A stretch of DNA of 64,000 bases, taken from CAVVUC01 sp963751395. GTDB taxonomy: Bacteria; Verrucomicrobiota; Verrucomicrobiia; Chthoniobacterales; Chthoniobacteraceae. Within the stretch, counting starts at the first letter, position 1. Every line of letters begins with the position of its first letter. The notes under the pieces are model-generated. The model was given only the letters and a program-made list of their open reading frames with translations. It did no database searches and was not told where the DNA came from. The DNA is taken from the NCBI GenBank assembly GCA_963751395.1, contig CAVVUC010000001.1, positions 434,001 to 498,000 on the forward strand, read 5' to 3'. Of the stretch, positions 24,528 through 38,727 are shown one piece after another. Made by a program: the position numbers and the translations under genes.

Positions 24528-26693
24528 ATGAAGAAACCGCAAACGCACGCGGCTGACAAAGTTTTGAAGAATCGGATTCTGCAACTGTTGCGGCTGCCAA
24601 AATATCAGCCGCTCGACAAAGTGGAGCTGTCGAAAAAGCTCGGGCTGACGAGCGATCAGCGCTCGGAATTGCGCGATGTCCTGCGAGGGATGGAGCAGCG
24701 CGGGGAGATCGCGAAGATTCGCAAAGAGCGCTACGTCCTGCCCGAGGTCGCCGATCTCGTGACGGGCGTCATTCAAATCCACGCGGGCGGTGGCGCGCAC
24801 ATTTTGAGCGAGAAAGCCGGACAAAAGGACTTGTTCATTTCGAGCCAGAACACCGGAACGGCCATGAACGGCGACCGCGTGATCGCACGCGTGATGCACG
24901 AAGGCGTGCAGCAACGCCGCGAGGGCAAGATCGAAGGTCGCGTCATCAAGATTCTCGAACGCGCGCACGATTCCATCGTCGGCACGCTTCAGAAAACGAA
25001 GAAGTTTTTTTACGTCATTCCCGATGATCCGCGGCTCGGGCACGACGTGTATGTTCATCCCGGCGAAGTGCAACTGCCGCGGCCGCCGGCGGTCGGCGAC
25101 AAGGTGGTGGTGAAGCTGGACGAGTGGGAATCGCGCCATGTGAACCCCGAGGGGCAGATCGTCGAGGTGCTCGGCCCGGCGTCGGCGCCCGGCGTGGACA
25201 TGCTTTCCATCGTCCGAAAGCATCACCTGCCCACGAACTTTCCCGATGCCGTCCTGCGCGAGGCGGAGCGGATCAGCGAGGCGATCGACGAGCGGGAACT
25301 GGCGCACCGCGAGGATTTGCGCGGGCAGATGATCGTGACCATCGACCCGGATGACGCAAAGGATTTCGACGACGCCATCCATGTGGAAAAGCACGCGAAC
25401 GGCTGGTCGCTCGGTGTTCATATCGCCGACGTGTCGCATTATGTGACGCCTCGAAGCGCGCTCGACAAGGAGGCGTTCGCACGCGGGAACAGCGTCTATC
25501 TCGCCGACCGCGTGATTCCGATGCTGCCGGAGAAATTGAGCAACGGAATTTGCAGCCTGAAGCCGGACGTGGACCGTCTGACGCGCTCGGCCTTCATCGA
25601 GTTCAACAAAGCGGGCAAAATCAAATCGGCGCGATTCGCGCACACGGTCATTCGCAGCGCGGCGCGGCTGACTTACAAACAGGCGTTCGCGATTTTGGCG
25701 AAGCCCGCGAACGACCCGGTGTCCGACCGCCTGCACACGGCGTGGGAACTGGCTTCGCTGCTGCGCAAGAACCGTTTCGCCGCAGGCTCGCTCGACCTGG
25801 ATTTTCCCGAGATCAAAGTCTGGCTCGACGAAAATGGCGTGCCTGAGCGGCTGGAGAAAGTCGAAAACGACATCTCGCATCAACTCATCGAGGAGTTCAT
25901 GCTCGCGGCCAACGAAGTCGTCGCCAGCGACATCAAGCACAAGCAGCTTCCGTCGGTCTATCGCATCCACGAAGATCCCGATCCCGACAAGCTCGTGGAG
26001 TATCGGGAGTTCGTCACCAGCTACGGATTAAAACCTGGCGATCTTTCGCAGCGGCGCGAGGTGCAGAAGCTTCTCGCGGCGATTCGCGGCAGGCCCGAGG
26101 AATACGCGCTCAAGCTCGGTTTTTTGAAAAGCCTCAAACGCGCCACCTACGACACAAAACCCGTCGGCCATTACGGGCTTGCGAAAACGAACTACACGCA
26201 CTTTACCAGCCCGATCCGGCGATACGCCGATCTTGTGGTGCATCGCGTTTTGTCGCACGCGACGAACCATCATTCGGTGAAAGGCGTCCGGCTTGCGGCG
26301 GCGGATTTGACGGCGGTGTGCGAGCACATTTCGATCACCGAGCGAACGGCTGACGATGCCGAGAAGGAATCGGTGAAGTTCAAGAAGATCGAGTTCTTCC
26401 AAAACCAGCTCAAACAAAAGCGGCCCGAGGCGTTTGCGGCGGTCGTCGTCGATGTCCGCAGCTACGGCCTGCTGGTCGAGCTGCCCGATATTCTTCTCAC
26501 CGGCATGGTCCACGTCTCCGCGCTCAGCGGGGACTTTTACAATTTTGACTCCGTGCGGCTTCAGTTCGTCGGACGGCGGACGAGGAAGACTTACCAGATT
26601 GGCGACAAGCTCTCGGTCTGTGTTGCCCGGGTGGATGTTTACAAACAGCAGATCGATTTCTTCCCAGTGGAAGAGGGTCCACAGCGACGGTAA
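24528..26693 (+). CDS. rnr: ribonuclease R
   Basis: A 721-aa 3'-5' exoribonuclease of the RNB family that degrades structured RNA. An N-terminal helix-turn-helix (LDKVELSKKLGLTSDQRSEL) is followed by cold-shock-like OB segments. The RNB catalytic motif TIDPDDAKDFDDAIHVEK lies around residue 271 with its Mg-binding Asp residues, and the core contains YTHFTSPIRRYADLVVHR. A C-terminal S1 domain follows (FAAVVVDVRSYGLLVELPDI). ATG at 24528, preceded by AGGGGAT, is preferred over a GTG at 24489. It does not carry the long Lys-rich tail of some homologues. Confidence 0.96.
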   Translation: MKKPQTHAADKVLKNRILQLLRLPKYQPLDKVELSKKLGLTSDQRSELRDVLRGMEQRGEIAKIRKERYVLPEVADLVTGVIQIHAGGGAHILSEKAGQKDLFISSQNTGTAMNGDRVIARVMHEGVQQRREGKIEGRVIKILERAHDSIVGTLQKTKKFFYVIPDDPRLGHDVYVHPGEVQLPRPPAVGDKVVVKLDEWESRHVNPEGQIVEVLGPASAPGVDMLSIVRKHHLPTNFPDAVLREAERISEAIDERELAHREDLRGQMIVTIDPDDAKDFDDAIHVEKHANGWSLGVHIADVSHYVTPRSALDKEAFARGNSVYLADRVIPMLPEKLSNGICSLKPDVDRLTRSAFIEFNKAGKIKSARFAHTVIRSAARLTYKQAFAILAKPANDPVSDRLHTAWELASLLRKNRFAAGSLDLDFPEIKVWLDENGVPERLEKVENDISHQLIEEFMLAANEVVASDIKHKQLPSVYRIHEDPDPDKLVEYREFVTSYGLKPGDLSQRREVQKLLAAIRGRPEEYALKLGFLKSLKRATYDTKPVGHYGLAKTNYTHFTSPIRRYADLVVHRVLSHATNHHSVKGVRLAAADLTAVCEHISITERTADDAEKESVKFKKIEFFQNQLKQKRPEAFAAVVVDVRSYGLLVELPDILLTGMVHVSALSGDFYNFDSVRLQFVGRRTRKTYQIGDKLSVCVARVDVYKQQIDFFPVEEGPQRR

Positions 26694-26939
26694 GGACGAC
26701 CGCACGGAGCGCCTGGTCGCAAAATGAGGAAGCTTATGTCGCGGCTGAGGGCTGTTTCGAGGTCGTTTGGCGCTATCGCCGGCGGCCAGGAACTTGCGGT
26801 TCTCGTCCTTTGCAACTTTCATTCTTACTTTTCTAAAGTGCTGGAGGGCAGCGATTGTGAATAATTTCTGCCAAATTTTTTCACCTGGGTGCAATTTCTT
26901 GTCGCTTTTTGATTTGTTTTGTCTAAATTCCTGCGTCCA

Positions 26940-27518
26940 ATGCGAGAACTCGATGAACAGGAGCGTCTGATTATCCGCCAGTTGGTTCGCGATCCCCGCG
27001 AGTCGGACAACGCCATTGGCGAGATCACCGGCGTGAACGTGCGGACTGTCGGGCGCAAGCGGCAACGGCTTGAGGAGGAGGGGATGCTTTCCTACTACAC
27101 CCAGCTCGATCTCTCAGCGAACGGCACCGGGCAGTTCAACAGCCGTCACCTTTACATCCTCAAATTCCGCATCGGCATAACGCTCGATCAGGTGAAAGAA
27201 GACATCAAGCGCGAGCCCTATGTGCGCTCTATTTTCACCGAAATCATCTTCGAGAGTCACATCGCGGAGATCGACGGCAAGATCGCGCTTCTGCTGTTCA
27301 TCGAAGGCGAAAGCGACACGAACATCGTGCAGACGGTGCAGGAGAAACTGATACCGAGTTTGATGCGCAATCACGGGGAGAATTCCATCGAGGAAATTTC
27401 CACGATGAGAATTCTTGCGCCCGTGCGCATCATGAGAAATTATCTGCCCTTCGTGAACATGGAGCACGGCTATCTCCGCAAGGACTGGCCGGACGAGGCC
27501 ATATACGTTGGCAGATGA
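26940..27518 (+). CDS. Lrp/AsnC-like transcriptional regulator
   Basis: A 192-aa protein with a winged-helix N-terminus (LDEQERLIIRQLVRDPRESD, NAIGEITGVNVRTVGRKRQR) and a C-terminal alpha/beta domain similar to the RAM ligand domain. The 26940 ATG gives the usual short leader; a TTG at 26919 would add seven residues. It lies 80 nt upstream of gltB in the same orientation, suggesting it controls glutamate synthesis, as Lrp does for gltBD in E. coli; that link is an inference from position. The upstream gap 26694-26939 shows no other gene. Confidence 0.75.
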   Translation: MRELDEQERLIIRQLVRDPRESDNAIGEITGVNVRTVGRKRQRLEEEGMLSYYTQLDLSANGTGQFNSRHLYILKFRIGITLDQVKEDIKREPYVRSIFTEIIFESHIAEIDGKIALLLFIEGESDTNIVQTVQEKLIPSLMRNHGENSIEEISTMRILAPVRIMRNYLPFVNMEHGYLRKDWPDEAIYVGR

Positions 27519-27598
27519 AACCGGAACCGCGGCTGAGTTCAACAGATTGAATCACTCGCAAGACACGAGGGATTCGTGAGCAACAGAAACAGGGAAAT

Positions 27599-32185
<4,587 letters not shown>

Positions 32186-32227
32186 AAAAATCTTCTGCAC
32201 TGGTTTGTTTCACATTAAACTGAAAAC

Positions 32228-32488
32228 ATGCTGACCAAATACATAGAAAAAGCGATGCATCAGGCGCATTACGAGACGATGGAGAACGGAAATTTCTTCG
32301 GCGCGATTCCGGCATGCAAGGGTTGCTGGGGAGAGGGCGCGACTCTGGAGGAGTGTCGACAGGATCTCATCGACGCCTTGGAAAGCTGGATGATGCACCG
32401 CTTGCGTCGCGGCATGGAGTTGCCCGTGATCGATGGAATCGATCTGAATATCAACACGACGGAAGCAGCATATGCCGAAGCCAATTAG
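32228..32488 (+). CDS. hicB: HicB-like antitoxin
   Basis: An 86-aa partial-RNase-H-fold HicB antitoxin: GNFFGAIPACKGCWGEGATL and EECRQDLIDALESWMMHRLR are the family core. No obvious C-terminal DNA-binding domain is present, as in short HicB proteins. Its last 17 nt overlap hicA. It sits 42 nt after gltB and upstream of gltD, so it is probably co-transcribed with the glutamate synthase genes. Antitoxin precedes toxin here. Confidence 0.85.
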   Translation: MLTKYIEKAMHQAHYETMENGNFFGAIPACKGCWGEGATLEECRQDLIDALESWMMHRLRRGMELPVIDGIDLNINTTEAAYAEAN

Positions 32489-32693
32489 CCGCCGTGAAAT
32501 GATTCGACGATTGCGAACTTTGGGATGGAGCGGGCCATTTTTCGATGGTGGGAAACATCCGACCATGGATAAAGGATCGCTTTCCATTCGCATTCCAAAT
32601 CCGCACGGCTCGGACATTGATTGGTCGCTGATGAAACTTGTTTTGAAGCAAGGCGATATAGACAAAGACGATTGGGAAAAAGCGGGCCGGTAA
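32472..32693 (+). CDS. hicA: HicA mRNA interferase toxin
   Basis: A 73-aa dsRBD-fold toxin: MPKPISRREMIRRLRTLGWS, then GGKHPTM, with the His that is catalytic in HicA (usually GSHH), then IPNPHGSDIDWSLMKLVLKQ. It cleaves mRNA when HicB is lost. The start overlaps the 3' end of hicB. Intact length for the family. It ends 17 nt before gltD. Confidence 0.88.
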   Translation: MPKPISRREMIRRLRTLGWSGPFFDGGKHPTMDKGSLSIRIPNPHGSDIDWSLMKLVLKQGDIDKDDWEKAGR

Positions 32694-32710
32694 TTTTTCA
32701 AACCACAACC

Positions 32711-34195
32711 ATGGGTAAACCAACAGGATTCATAGAATATCTCCGCGAACTGCCGGCCGACAGGCTGCCGCTCGAACGCATCTCCGACTGGAACGAGTTT
32801 CATCTCCACCTCGACGAACAGAAGCTCCGCACGCAAGGCGCGCGCTGCATGGACTGCGGCATCCCGTTTTGCCACACCGGCACGCTCCTCAGCGGCATGG
32901 CGAGCGGCTGCCCGATCAACAACCTGATCCCCGAGTGGAACGACCTCGTCTATCGCGGCCTCTGGCACGAAGCCCTCGACCGGCTTCACAAGACGAACAA
33001 CTTTCCGGAGTTCACCGGGCGCGTCTGCCCCGCGCCGTGCGAAGGCTCGTGCGTGCTCGGCATCAATGAACCGCCGGTCACGATTAAAAACATCGAAGTC
33101 TCCATCGCCGATCGCGGCTGGGACGAAGGCTGGATCGTGCCCGAGCCGCCGCAGAGTCGGACGGGAAAAAAAGTCGCCGTTGTCGGCAGCGGTCCCGCCG
33201 GGCTTTGCGCCGCCGCCCAGCTCAACAAGGCCGGACACACCGTGACCGTCTTCGAGCGCGCCGACCGACCCGGCGGCCTGCTCATGTATGGCATTCCGAA
33301 CATGAAGCTCGACAAGGAAACCGTCGTGCTGCGCCGCATCAAACAGATGGAGGACGAAGGCGTGAAGTTCGTCTGCAACACCGAAGTCGGCAAAAATCTG
33401 CCGGCGGAAAACCTGCTCAAGGAATTCGACGCGGTCATTCTCGCCACCGGCGCGACCAAGCCGCGCGACCTGCCGATCGAAGGCCGCGACTTGAAAGGCA
33501 TCCACTTCGCGATGGAGTTCCTGCAGGCCAACACCCAGGCGGTGCTCGACAAGGCGAAGAACGGCAATTTCATTTCCGCCGAAGGCAAGGACGTCGTCGT
33601 CATCGGCGGCGGCGACACCGGCACCGACTGCGTCGGCACCTCGTTGCGCCATGTCTGCACGAGTCTCGTCCAGGTCGAAATCCTGCCGAAGCCCGCGATG
33701 GAGCGTCAGCCCGACAACCCGTGGCCCGAGTGGCCGAAGGTCTATAAAATGGACTACGGCCAGGAGGAGGCGGCGGCGAAATACGGAGCCGATCCGCGCG
33801 TGTATCTCACCACCGCGACGAAATTCGAGGGCGACGACAACGGCCACGTCAAAGCCGTCCACACCGTGCAGGTCGAGTGGACGAAGAATGACAAGGGTCA
33901 GTTCATTCCGAAGAACGTCCCCGGCACCGAAAAGGTTCTTCCCGCGCAGCTCGTCCTGCTTGCGATGGGCTTCCTCGGCCCCGAGCAACCGCTCCTCGAC
34001 GCGCTCGGTCTCGAACGCGACGCGCGCAGCAACGTCAAAGCAGAGCACGAAAAATACGCGACCAACATCCCGGGCGTGTTCGCCGCCGGCGACTGCCGCC
34101 GCGGCCAGAGCCTCGTGGTGTGGGCCTTCAACGAGGGACGCGGTGCCGCGCGCGAGTGCGACCGCTACCTGATGGGCCGGACGGATTTGCCGTAA
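32711..34195 (+). CDS. gltD: glutamate synthase (NADPH) small subunit
   Basis: 494-aa FAD/NADPH-dependent subunit that feeds electrons to GltB through two 4Fe-4S clusters. N-terminal cysteines are visible in GARCMDCGIPFCHTG and RVCPAPCEGSCVLGI. The FAD Rossmann motif is VAVVGSGPAGLCAAAQLNKA, followed by the second dinucleotide site VVVIGGGDTGTDCVGTSLR and the final FAAGDCRRGQSLVVWAFNEG. The ATG at 32711 gives the usual MGKPTGFIEY start. Confidence 0.97.
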   Translation: MGKPTGFIEYLRELPADRLPLERISDWNEFHLHLDEQKLRTQGARCMDCGIPFCHTGTLLSGMASGCPINNLIPEWNDLVYRGLWHEALDRLHKTNNFPEFTGRVCPAPCEGSCVLGINEPPVTIKNIEVSIADRGWDEGWIVPEPPQSRTGKKVAVVGSGPAGLCAAAQLNKAGHTVTVFERADRPGGLLMYGIPNMKLDKETVVLRRIKQMEDEGVKFVCNTEVGKNLPAENLLKEFDAVILATGATKPRDLPIEGRDLKGIHFAMEFLQANTQAVLDKAKNGNFISAEGKDVVVIGGGDTGTDCVGTSLRHVCTSLVQVEILPKPAMERQPDNPWPEWPKVYKMDYGQEEAAAKYGADPRVYLTTATKFEGDDNGHVKAVHTVQVEWTKNDKGQFIPKNVPGTEKVLPAQLVLLAMGFLGPEQPLLDALGLERDARSNVKAEHEKYATNIPGVFAAGDCRRGQSLVVWAFNEGRGAARECDRYLMGRTDLP

Positions 34196-34371
34196 AGCCA
34201 GCCTTGGCATCGAACCTGCGCCGCCTCTTCCGTTCTCGTCCCATGATGCTTCACGGCACGAGCGCATGAATCCGCGTCAGGTTCACCGCTGAGGCTGTGG
34301 ATGGGCCATGGCCTCCACCATGGCACCGCTCTTTCTGGTCATCGCCACCGATGACTTTGCTCCGAAATTCG

Positions 34372-37275
34372 TCAGGGTGTCAGATTCCTCACATAAACCG
34401 GCGCGAACCGGACCTTGCGGGGATTGATGGTGTCTTTGGAGTCCGAATACTCGACCCGCTCGATCATGGTCTGAAACCGCTGCTCGCCTGTGACGAGGAG
34501 CTTGCCCCCCGTTGTCTGCTTCAGAGCCTGGCCGATCGAGTAAACGCTGATGACGCTGCCGCGCGTGGTGAGCAGGTTCGCGATCTGCCGGAAAAGCTCC
34601 TCGCCCTCCTCTCCCCGATCGGCAATTTCCTTGATCTCGACGATCTGGCCCGGCGATCCGTAGAACTTCTTGTAGGCGTATGGCTTGCCGTCGCTCGCAG
34701 GGGTGCGGTTGTAAATGTTGGTCGCAAGCCTCAACGCCTCTGCGGGAGTCAGCTTCTTGGTGGGATTCGAAGAATCGTAACCGCACCCCTTGAGGACTGC
34801 CACGAGCGGCGAGATGCGGGTGAGATCGATGAGCGCGGGTTTGCAATTAAGGTTCACACGCCCGCCGACCGCGTTTTCACGTCCCTCCACTTTGGCTCCC
34901 GGCGCATAGACATACTCGGCTCCCCTCGGCGTCGGCACCGGCGCGGTGAACAGGTCGATGAACGCCCAGTCCGGCACGACCTTTTCATCCTGCTTGTTCG
35001 GCTGAAGCCGGAGGCTGCGCCAAGGGACACCGGTGGGGAGTTCCTTCTTGGTAGCGTAATCAATGTAACGCGAGCTTTCGATTCCGGTATGGACATAGCC
35101 GAGTTCGCCGGACGATGTGACCATCCCCGGCGTGTTGTCATCCACAACCCCGCTCGAAAGCGTGTACTTCTTGCCGGCCGGCGGCGGCATGTAGAAGCTC
35201 GCAACGCTGATCTTTCCCAAGGCATTGGTATCCTGCTGCGGCTCGTTGCCAGAAACAGTGGGACTGCTGCCGCCTGTGGGGAGAGAAGAAATGGAGTTGA
35301 CTGCGCCAAAAGTATTTCCCTTGGAGCCCGCCGACCAAAGCTTTTGATTCCAGTTTCGCATCTCTGCATTGAGCCGTGGATCATCCACCTCCAAAGAGCT
35401 GATGTCATTGTCAGATGGCCCCGCTTTCGGGTTTGCCGGATCCTGCGCCGGATCGACTTTGGTGAGCAGATACGAGTTCGCAGCCGGATAAGCACTGCCT
35501 TCGGCAACCAATGAACAGAGGTTATATCGCGCACCTCCGGATGAGCCGCCCTTTGCCGCGATTGTGATGCGGGCGTCGATATATTCGGGCCGTGTAGTTG
35601 GTATGTCAGCAACTGTCCCGTTCCGCGTAATCGTAACATAATCCCCGGCCATTAGGTCAGCCTTGCTCGCTTCCGCCGTGGTGATGTCGGCGAACCTCTG
35701 GGTTGGTGTTCCTCCGCCAGGATGCACTTTCCCCGCGTGAATCAGGTGAAGACTTGTGACCGGGATTTTGGCCAAACCGTAATTCAAGGGTAAGTACAGC
35801 TCCACTTTCCACTTGGCACTCTTGTTATCCTTGCTTTGCCAGTAACCTATCTCCGTGATTCGTGGTGCCCTCGTTTGACCAATATACGCATAGGTTCCAA
35901 ACACTTGTCCCAAGTCGTAATTACCGGTGGCATTGAGCGAAACGCGAAGCGGTTCTACCAGATCGGTGGGAGATTCCTTGGAACGAACATAATCAATGAT
36001 GTTGACCGCCAGTTGAGCCAGCCGCTTCTCTTGGTATTCACTTGGATAGTTGCCGTAGTATTTGCTTTGGATACTTCCAGTTCCACTAAGCATCGGCCAG
36101 TCTGGGCGCTTCAAGTAGGTCATAAGGAACTTGATCGTTTCGCTTACCTTGCTTTCAGACGTGGGATTACCTGGGTCCAAGTTTGAGAGAATACCGGGGT
36201 CGGTTGGACCGGAGGAGATATTGAGCGGGTTGTTTGTGGACCCTTCGTTCGTCAGAACCCGGATGTAATACGGGCGGCCGTCTTTGCCCGATTTGCCATT
36301 TTTGCCGATCCATACCCCGTTCTTGTAAGTCCACCCGGCCCGATCGGGTCTTGTGGTCAGGACGATGCGGGGCTCGTTGAAAAAAGTGGTGTCGGGATCG
36401 TGGTTGTAGTGGGTGACTTCGAACTTTCGGGCCTGTAGGGCGGCGCTGGCCACGGAAACCCGCCGCGCCTCCTCGGGGGTGTTGAAGAAGTAGTAGGTGG
36501 AGCCGGTTGTCATCAAAGACCCACCCAGCACTTCGGACCGGATCCCTTCCGCCATCGCCTCGGTTACACCTTCCAAGGCTGTCAGGTCGGTATTGGTGGG
36601 ATTCCCAGCCGGATTGGTATTCTTGGCGGAGCGTCCCCAGGCGATGTTGTAGTTGACCTTGCTGCTTTCGTCGTCACTCCAGTAGGCAAAACGGCCCACA
36701 ATGGGGTTGGTTCCGGTGGTGGCGGGCTTTTCGTCGTAATCGAATTGTCCCCCGCTTCGGACATAGATCCATCTTGGCTGCAACTTCAGCGGTTCGGTGG
36801 TTGCCCCCGTGTTCGAGCCACCGGGCATATCCGTGATAACGCCGCCGCCTGCGCTTCCGCTTCGAAACGGTGTCACATTCAGATTCGGCGGGTTGAAGAA
36901 ACTGCCTGTGCCAGTCACGGCCGCGGTTCCCGCGTACGCGCTGGAACCCGAGAACAGGGGCACCGGGGTTTCCTGCAGGACCAGCAGGTTGGAACCGCTT
37001 GTCCCGCCGACAATGATCTGCCCCGGCTGCGCGATCCAGTTCCGCCCTTTGGAGGCGCTGATGTCACCTGTCTCCTTTCGGAACGTGGCCACGACGCTAT
37101 CGACTCCCATCTGTGCAAACTGGGTGGCCCGCATCTTCTCGAGATACGATTTCGCCGCAGGGCGATCCAGCCGCATGCTCTCGCTAAGCGCGACCACGAT
37201 GACCGTGAGGAGGACAACAAACGAGAGGACGATCAAGAGGGCCACGCCCTGGTTGGAAGAACGGTTGGTTTTCAT
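34372..37275 (-). CDS. Verru_Chthon cassette protein A (large pilin-like protein)
   Basis: 967 aa, the last and largest gene of the cassette. The N-terminus MKTNRSSNQGVALLIVLSFV has a type IV pilin-like hydrophobic helix (VALLIVLSFVVLLTVIVVAL), followed by a long extracytoplasmic domain rich in Ser/Thr/Gly. It recalls GspK-type minor pseudopilins. The start at 37275 overlaps the cassette C stop in ATGA. Known only from Verrucomicrobia (TIGRFAM Verru_Chthon A); the function of the whole cassette is unknown but the pseudopilin signals point to a secretion or surface fibre system. Confidence 0.82.
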   Translation of the reverse strand: MKTNRSSNQGVALLIVLSFVVLLTVIVVALSESMRLDRPAAKSYLEKMRATQFAQMGVDSVVATFRKETGDISASKGRNWIAQPGQIIVGGTSGSNLLVLQETPVPLFSGSSAYAGTAAVTGTGSFFNPPNLNVTPFRSGSAGGGVITDMPGGSNTGATTEPLKLQPRWIYVRSGGQFDYDEKPATTGTNPIVGRFAYWSDDESSKVNYNIAWGRSAKNTNPAGNPTNTDLTALEGVTEAMAEGIRSEVLGGSLMTTGSTYYFFNTPEEARRVSVASAALQARKFEVTHYNHDPDTTFFNEPRIVLTTRPDRAGWTYKNGVWIGKNGKSGKDGRPYYIRVLTNEGSTNNPLNISSGPTDPGILSNLDPGNPTSESKVSETIKFLMTYLKRPDWPMLSGTGSIQSKYYGNYPSEYQEKRLAQLAVNIIDYVRSKESPTDLVEPLRVSLNATGNYDLGQVFGTYAYIGQTRAPRITEIGYWQSKDNKSAKWKVELYLPLNYGLAKIPVTSLHLIHAGKVHPGGGTPTQRFADITTAEASKADLMAGDYVTITRNGTVADIPTTRPEYIDARITIAAKGGSSGGARYNLCSLVAEGSAYPAANSYLLTKVDPAQDPANPKAGPSDNDISSLEVDDPRLNAEMRNWNQKLWSAGSKGNTFGAVNSISSLPTGGSSPTVSGNEPQQDTNALGKISVASFYMPPPAGKKYTLSSGVVDDNTPGMVTSSGELGYVHTGIESSRYIDYATKKELPTGVPWRSLRLQPNKQDEKVVPDWAFIDLFTAPVPTPRGAEYVYAPGAKVEGRENAVGGRVNLNCKPALIDLTRISPLVAVLKGCGYDSSNPTKKLTPAEALRLATNIYNRTPASDGKPYAYKKFYGSPGQIVEIKEIADRGEEGEELFRQIANLLTTRGSVISVYSIGQALKQTTGGKLLVTGEQRFQTMIERVEYSDSKDTINPRKVRFAPVYVRNLTP

Positions 37276-38180
37276 TTTGAATTCTGGAGGTAAACCCGCG
37301 TCTGGTAGTAGCGAAGCGACTGGAGCAGCGGACGGAAACTGGCATCCTTCTGGGCTTCCGTCACAAAATCCTTGGCGCTCGAACTCTGCTTGGCAAGGGT
37401 AGTGATTTTCGACTTTAAGTTGGACGTCAGGCGCCTGGCAGACCGCGAGTCGAGCATCACGAGGCCGAGGTCGATGGCTGCGGGAAGCGCACACGGAGAA
37501 TGGACCACCTTGCTCGTGATTTCCGTGTAACCCTTCCGTGAATCGAACTTGTGATCCACCTTGTCGATGCTTTCCGTAAACGGATCAAGGCAGTCCACCC
37601 ATAGCCCAAGCACGTTTTCGGCAAAAAGCCCGTTGTAATCGAACTGCTTCGTGGCTGGCGCGACGCTTTCGATGATACCCGTGTTGAGCCAGTCCGCGGG
37701 TTTCGAGTAAATGAGGAAATTGCTCTTGTCCGTCGGGTTGACAAAGAACCGGCAGAGAACGGGGCGCGGAGAATCCTTTTCGGTATCCCACTTCACGAAA
37801 TACCCGATCTCCGCCACGTCGCCGCTGGACTGGTCGGTTGCACAGGGCGCCTGCCAGAAAACCGAATCGCGGTTCTTGTAGGTATCCCCGCTCAGACTCG
37901 TCGGATTCACTACAAACTGGAGGCCGGTTTGCGTGGGGCGATTGACCGGCAGCAGCGCCGTCCTGAGTTCGCTCGCCATGAATTCCGTCACGGCCCGGAC
38001 GTCCTGCATCCTTTCCTTGTTGGCTTCGCCGATATTCCAGATGGCAGATGCCTGATTCATCATCTGGGCCAGCATGCCGACGAGCATGATAAGCAGCGCC
38101 ATGCTCACCAGTAATTCCACCAGGGTGAAGGCCCCGCGGAAACGGAACCTAGTATTGAACAAGGGTAGCTTGAACGACAT
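37272..38180 (-). CDS. Verru_Chthon cassette protein C
   Basis: 302-aa pseudopilin-like protein. The prepilin motif RFRGAFTLVELLVSMALLIM (Phe at +1, Glu at +5) follows a short basic leader. The remaining domain has the long C-terminal region typical of GspJ/PulJ-like proteins. MSFKLPL at 38180 is chosen; it overlaps the end of cassette B by 32 nt. Third in the D-B-C-A order. Confidence 0.82.
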   Translation of the reverse strand: MSFKLPLFNTRFRFRGAFTLVELLVSMALLIMLVGMLAQMMNQASAIWNIGEANKERMQDVRAVTEFMASELRTALLPVNRPTQTGLQFVVNPTSLSGDTYKNRDSVFWQAPCATDQSSGDVAEIGYFVKWDTEKDSPRPVLCRFFVNPTDKSNFLIYSKPADWLNTGIIESVAPATKQFDYNGLFAENVLGLWVDCLDPFTESIDKVDHKFDSRKGYTEITSKVVHSPCALPAAIDLGLVMLDSRSARRLTSNLKSKITTLAKQSSSAKDFVTEAQKDASFRPLLQSLRYYQTRVYLQNSK

Positions 38181-38727
38181 TCGATTTGGTTGGTTTGGCC
38201 GCAATGGCCGGCCACGAGAAGGTGAGCGTGACTTGAAGGAGCTTCTGGTCATAAGGGATGGGCGTGGGAGGCTTGGAAATGATGCCGCTGTCGGGCTTGG
38301 TGGAATCAAGTGTTCTAAATGTCCTCTTGCACTGGTAGATGGGGGGATTTGCGGGATCTTGGGCCAGCGCTTCCGAGAGAGTCAGAGGGGTGGACGTGGT
38401 TCCGCTCACTTTCACGAACCAGCGTCCTCCGGCGTCGAAGAAGATGTCCGGAACGTCCTGCTGAGGCTTCACAATGATCTCCCCGGTAGCGGGCGTGACG
38501 GTCACGAAGTCGGTGAAACTCCGCGTGCGCATGTCGTTAAGGACCGTGCCAGCCATGTTGGCGATGACGGTGTCTTCGGTGGAGTCTTTGCTGCTCAAAA
38601 TGCCCACAGAGAGCAATCCGAGTATGGCAGTAATGGCAAAGGCCGCGATGCCAAGGGCGATGACGATTTCCACCAGCGCAAAGGCCTTCCGCTGGCGGGC
38701 GGAACGAAAAAGGGTCGGAACTTTCAT
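38149..38727 (-). CDS. Verru_Chthon cassette protein B
   Basis: 192-aa pseudopilin-like protein with a class III signal RQRKAFALVEIVIALGIAAF and a short globular part. It overlaps cassette D by 4 nt (38724-38727). The start at 38727 (MKVPTLFRSARQRK) is the only one that gives a sensible prepilin leader. Confidence 0.82.
   Translation of the reverse strand: MKVPTLFRSARQRKAFALVEIVIALGIAAFAITAILGLLSVGILSSKDSTEDTVIANMAGTVLNDMRTRSFTDFVTVTPATGEIIVKPQQDVPDIFFDAGGRWFVKVSGTTSTPLTLSEALAQDPANPPIYQCKRTFRTLDSTKPDSGIISKPPTPIPYDQKLLQVTLTFSWPAIAAKPTKSNVVQATLVQY

Noticed and set aside
24519..25970. 483-codon minus-strand frame opposite rnr
   Set aside because: Shadow frame of rnr.
34305..34324. Hairpin GCCATGG-CCTCCA-CCATGGC as a terminator between gltD and the pseudopilin cassette
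   Set aside because: The stem is only 7 bp and no T-run follows on either strand, so termination is not supported.
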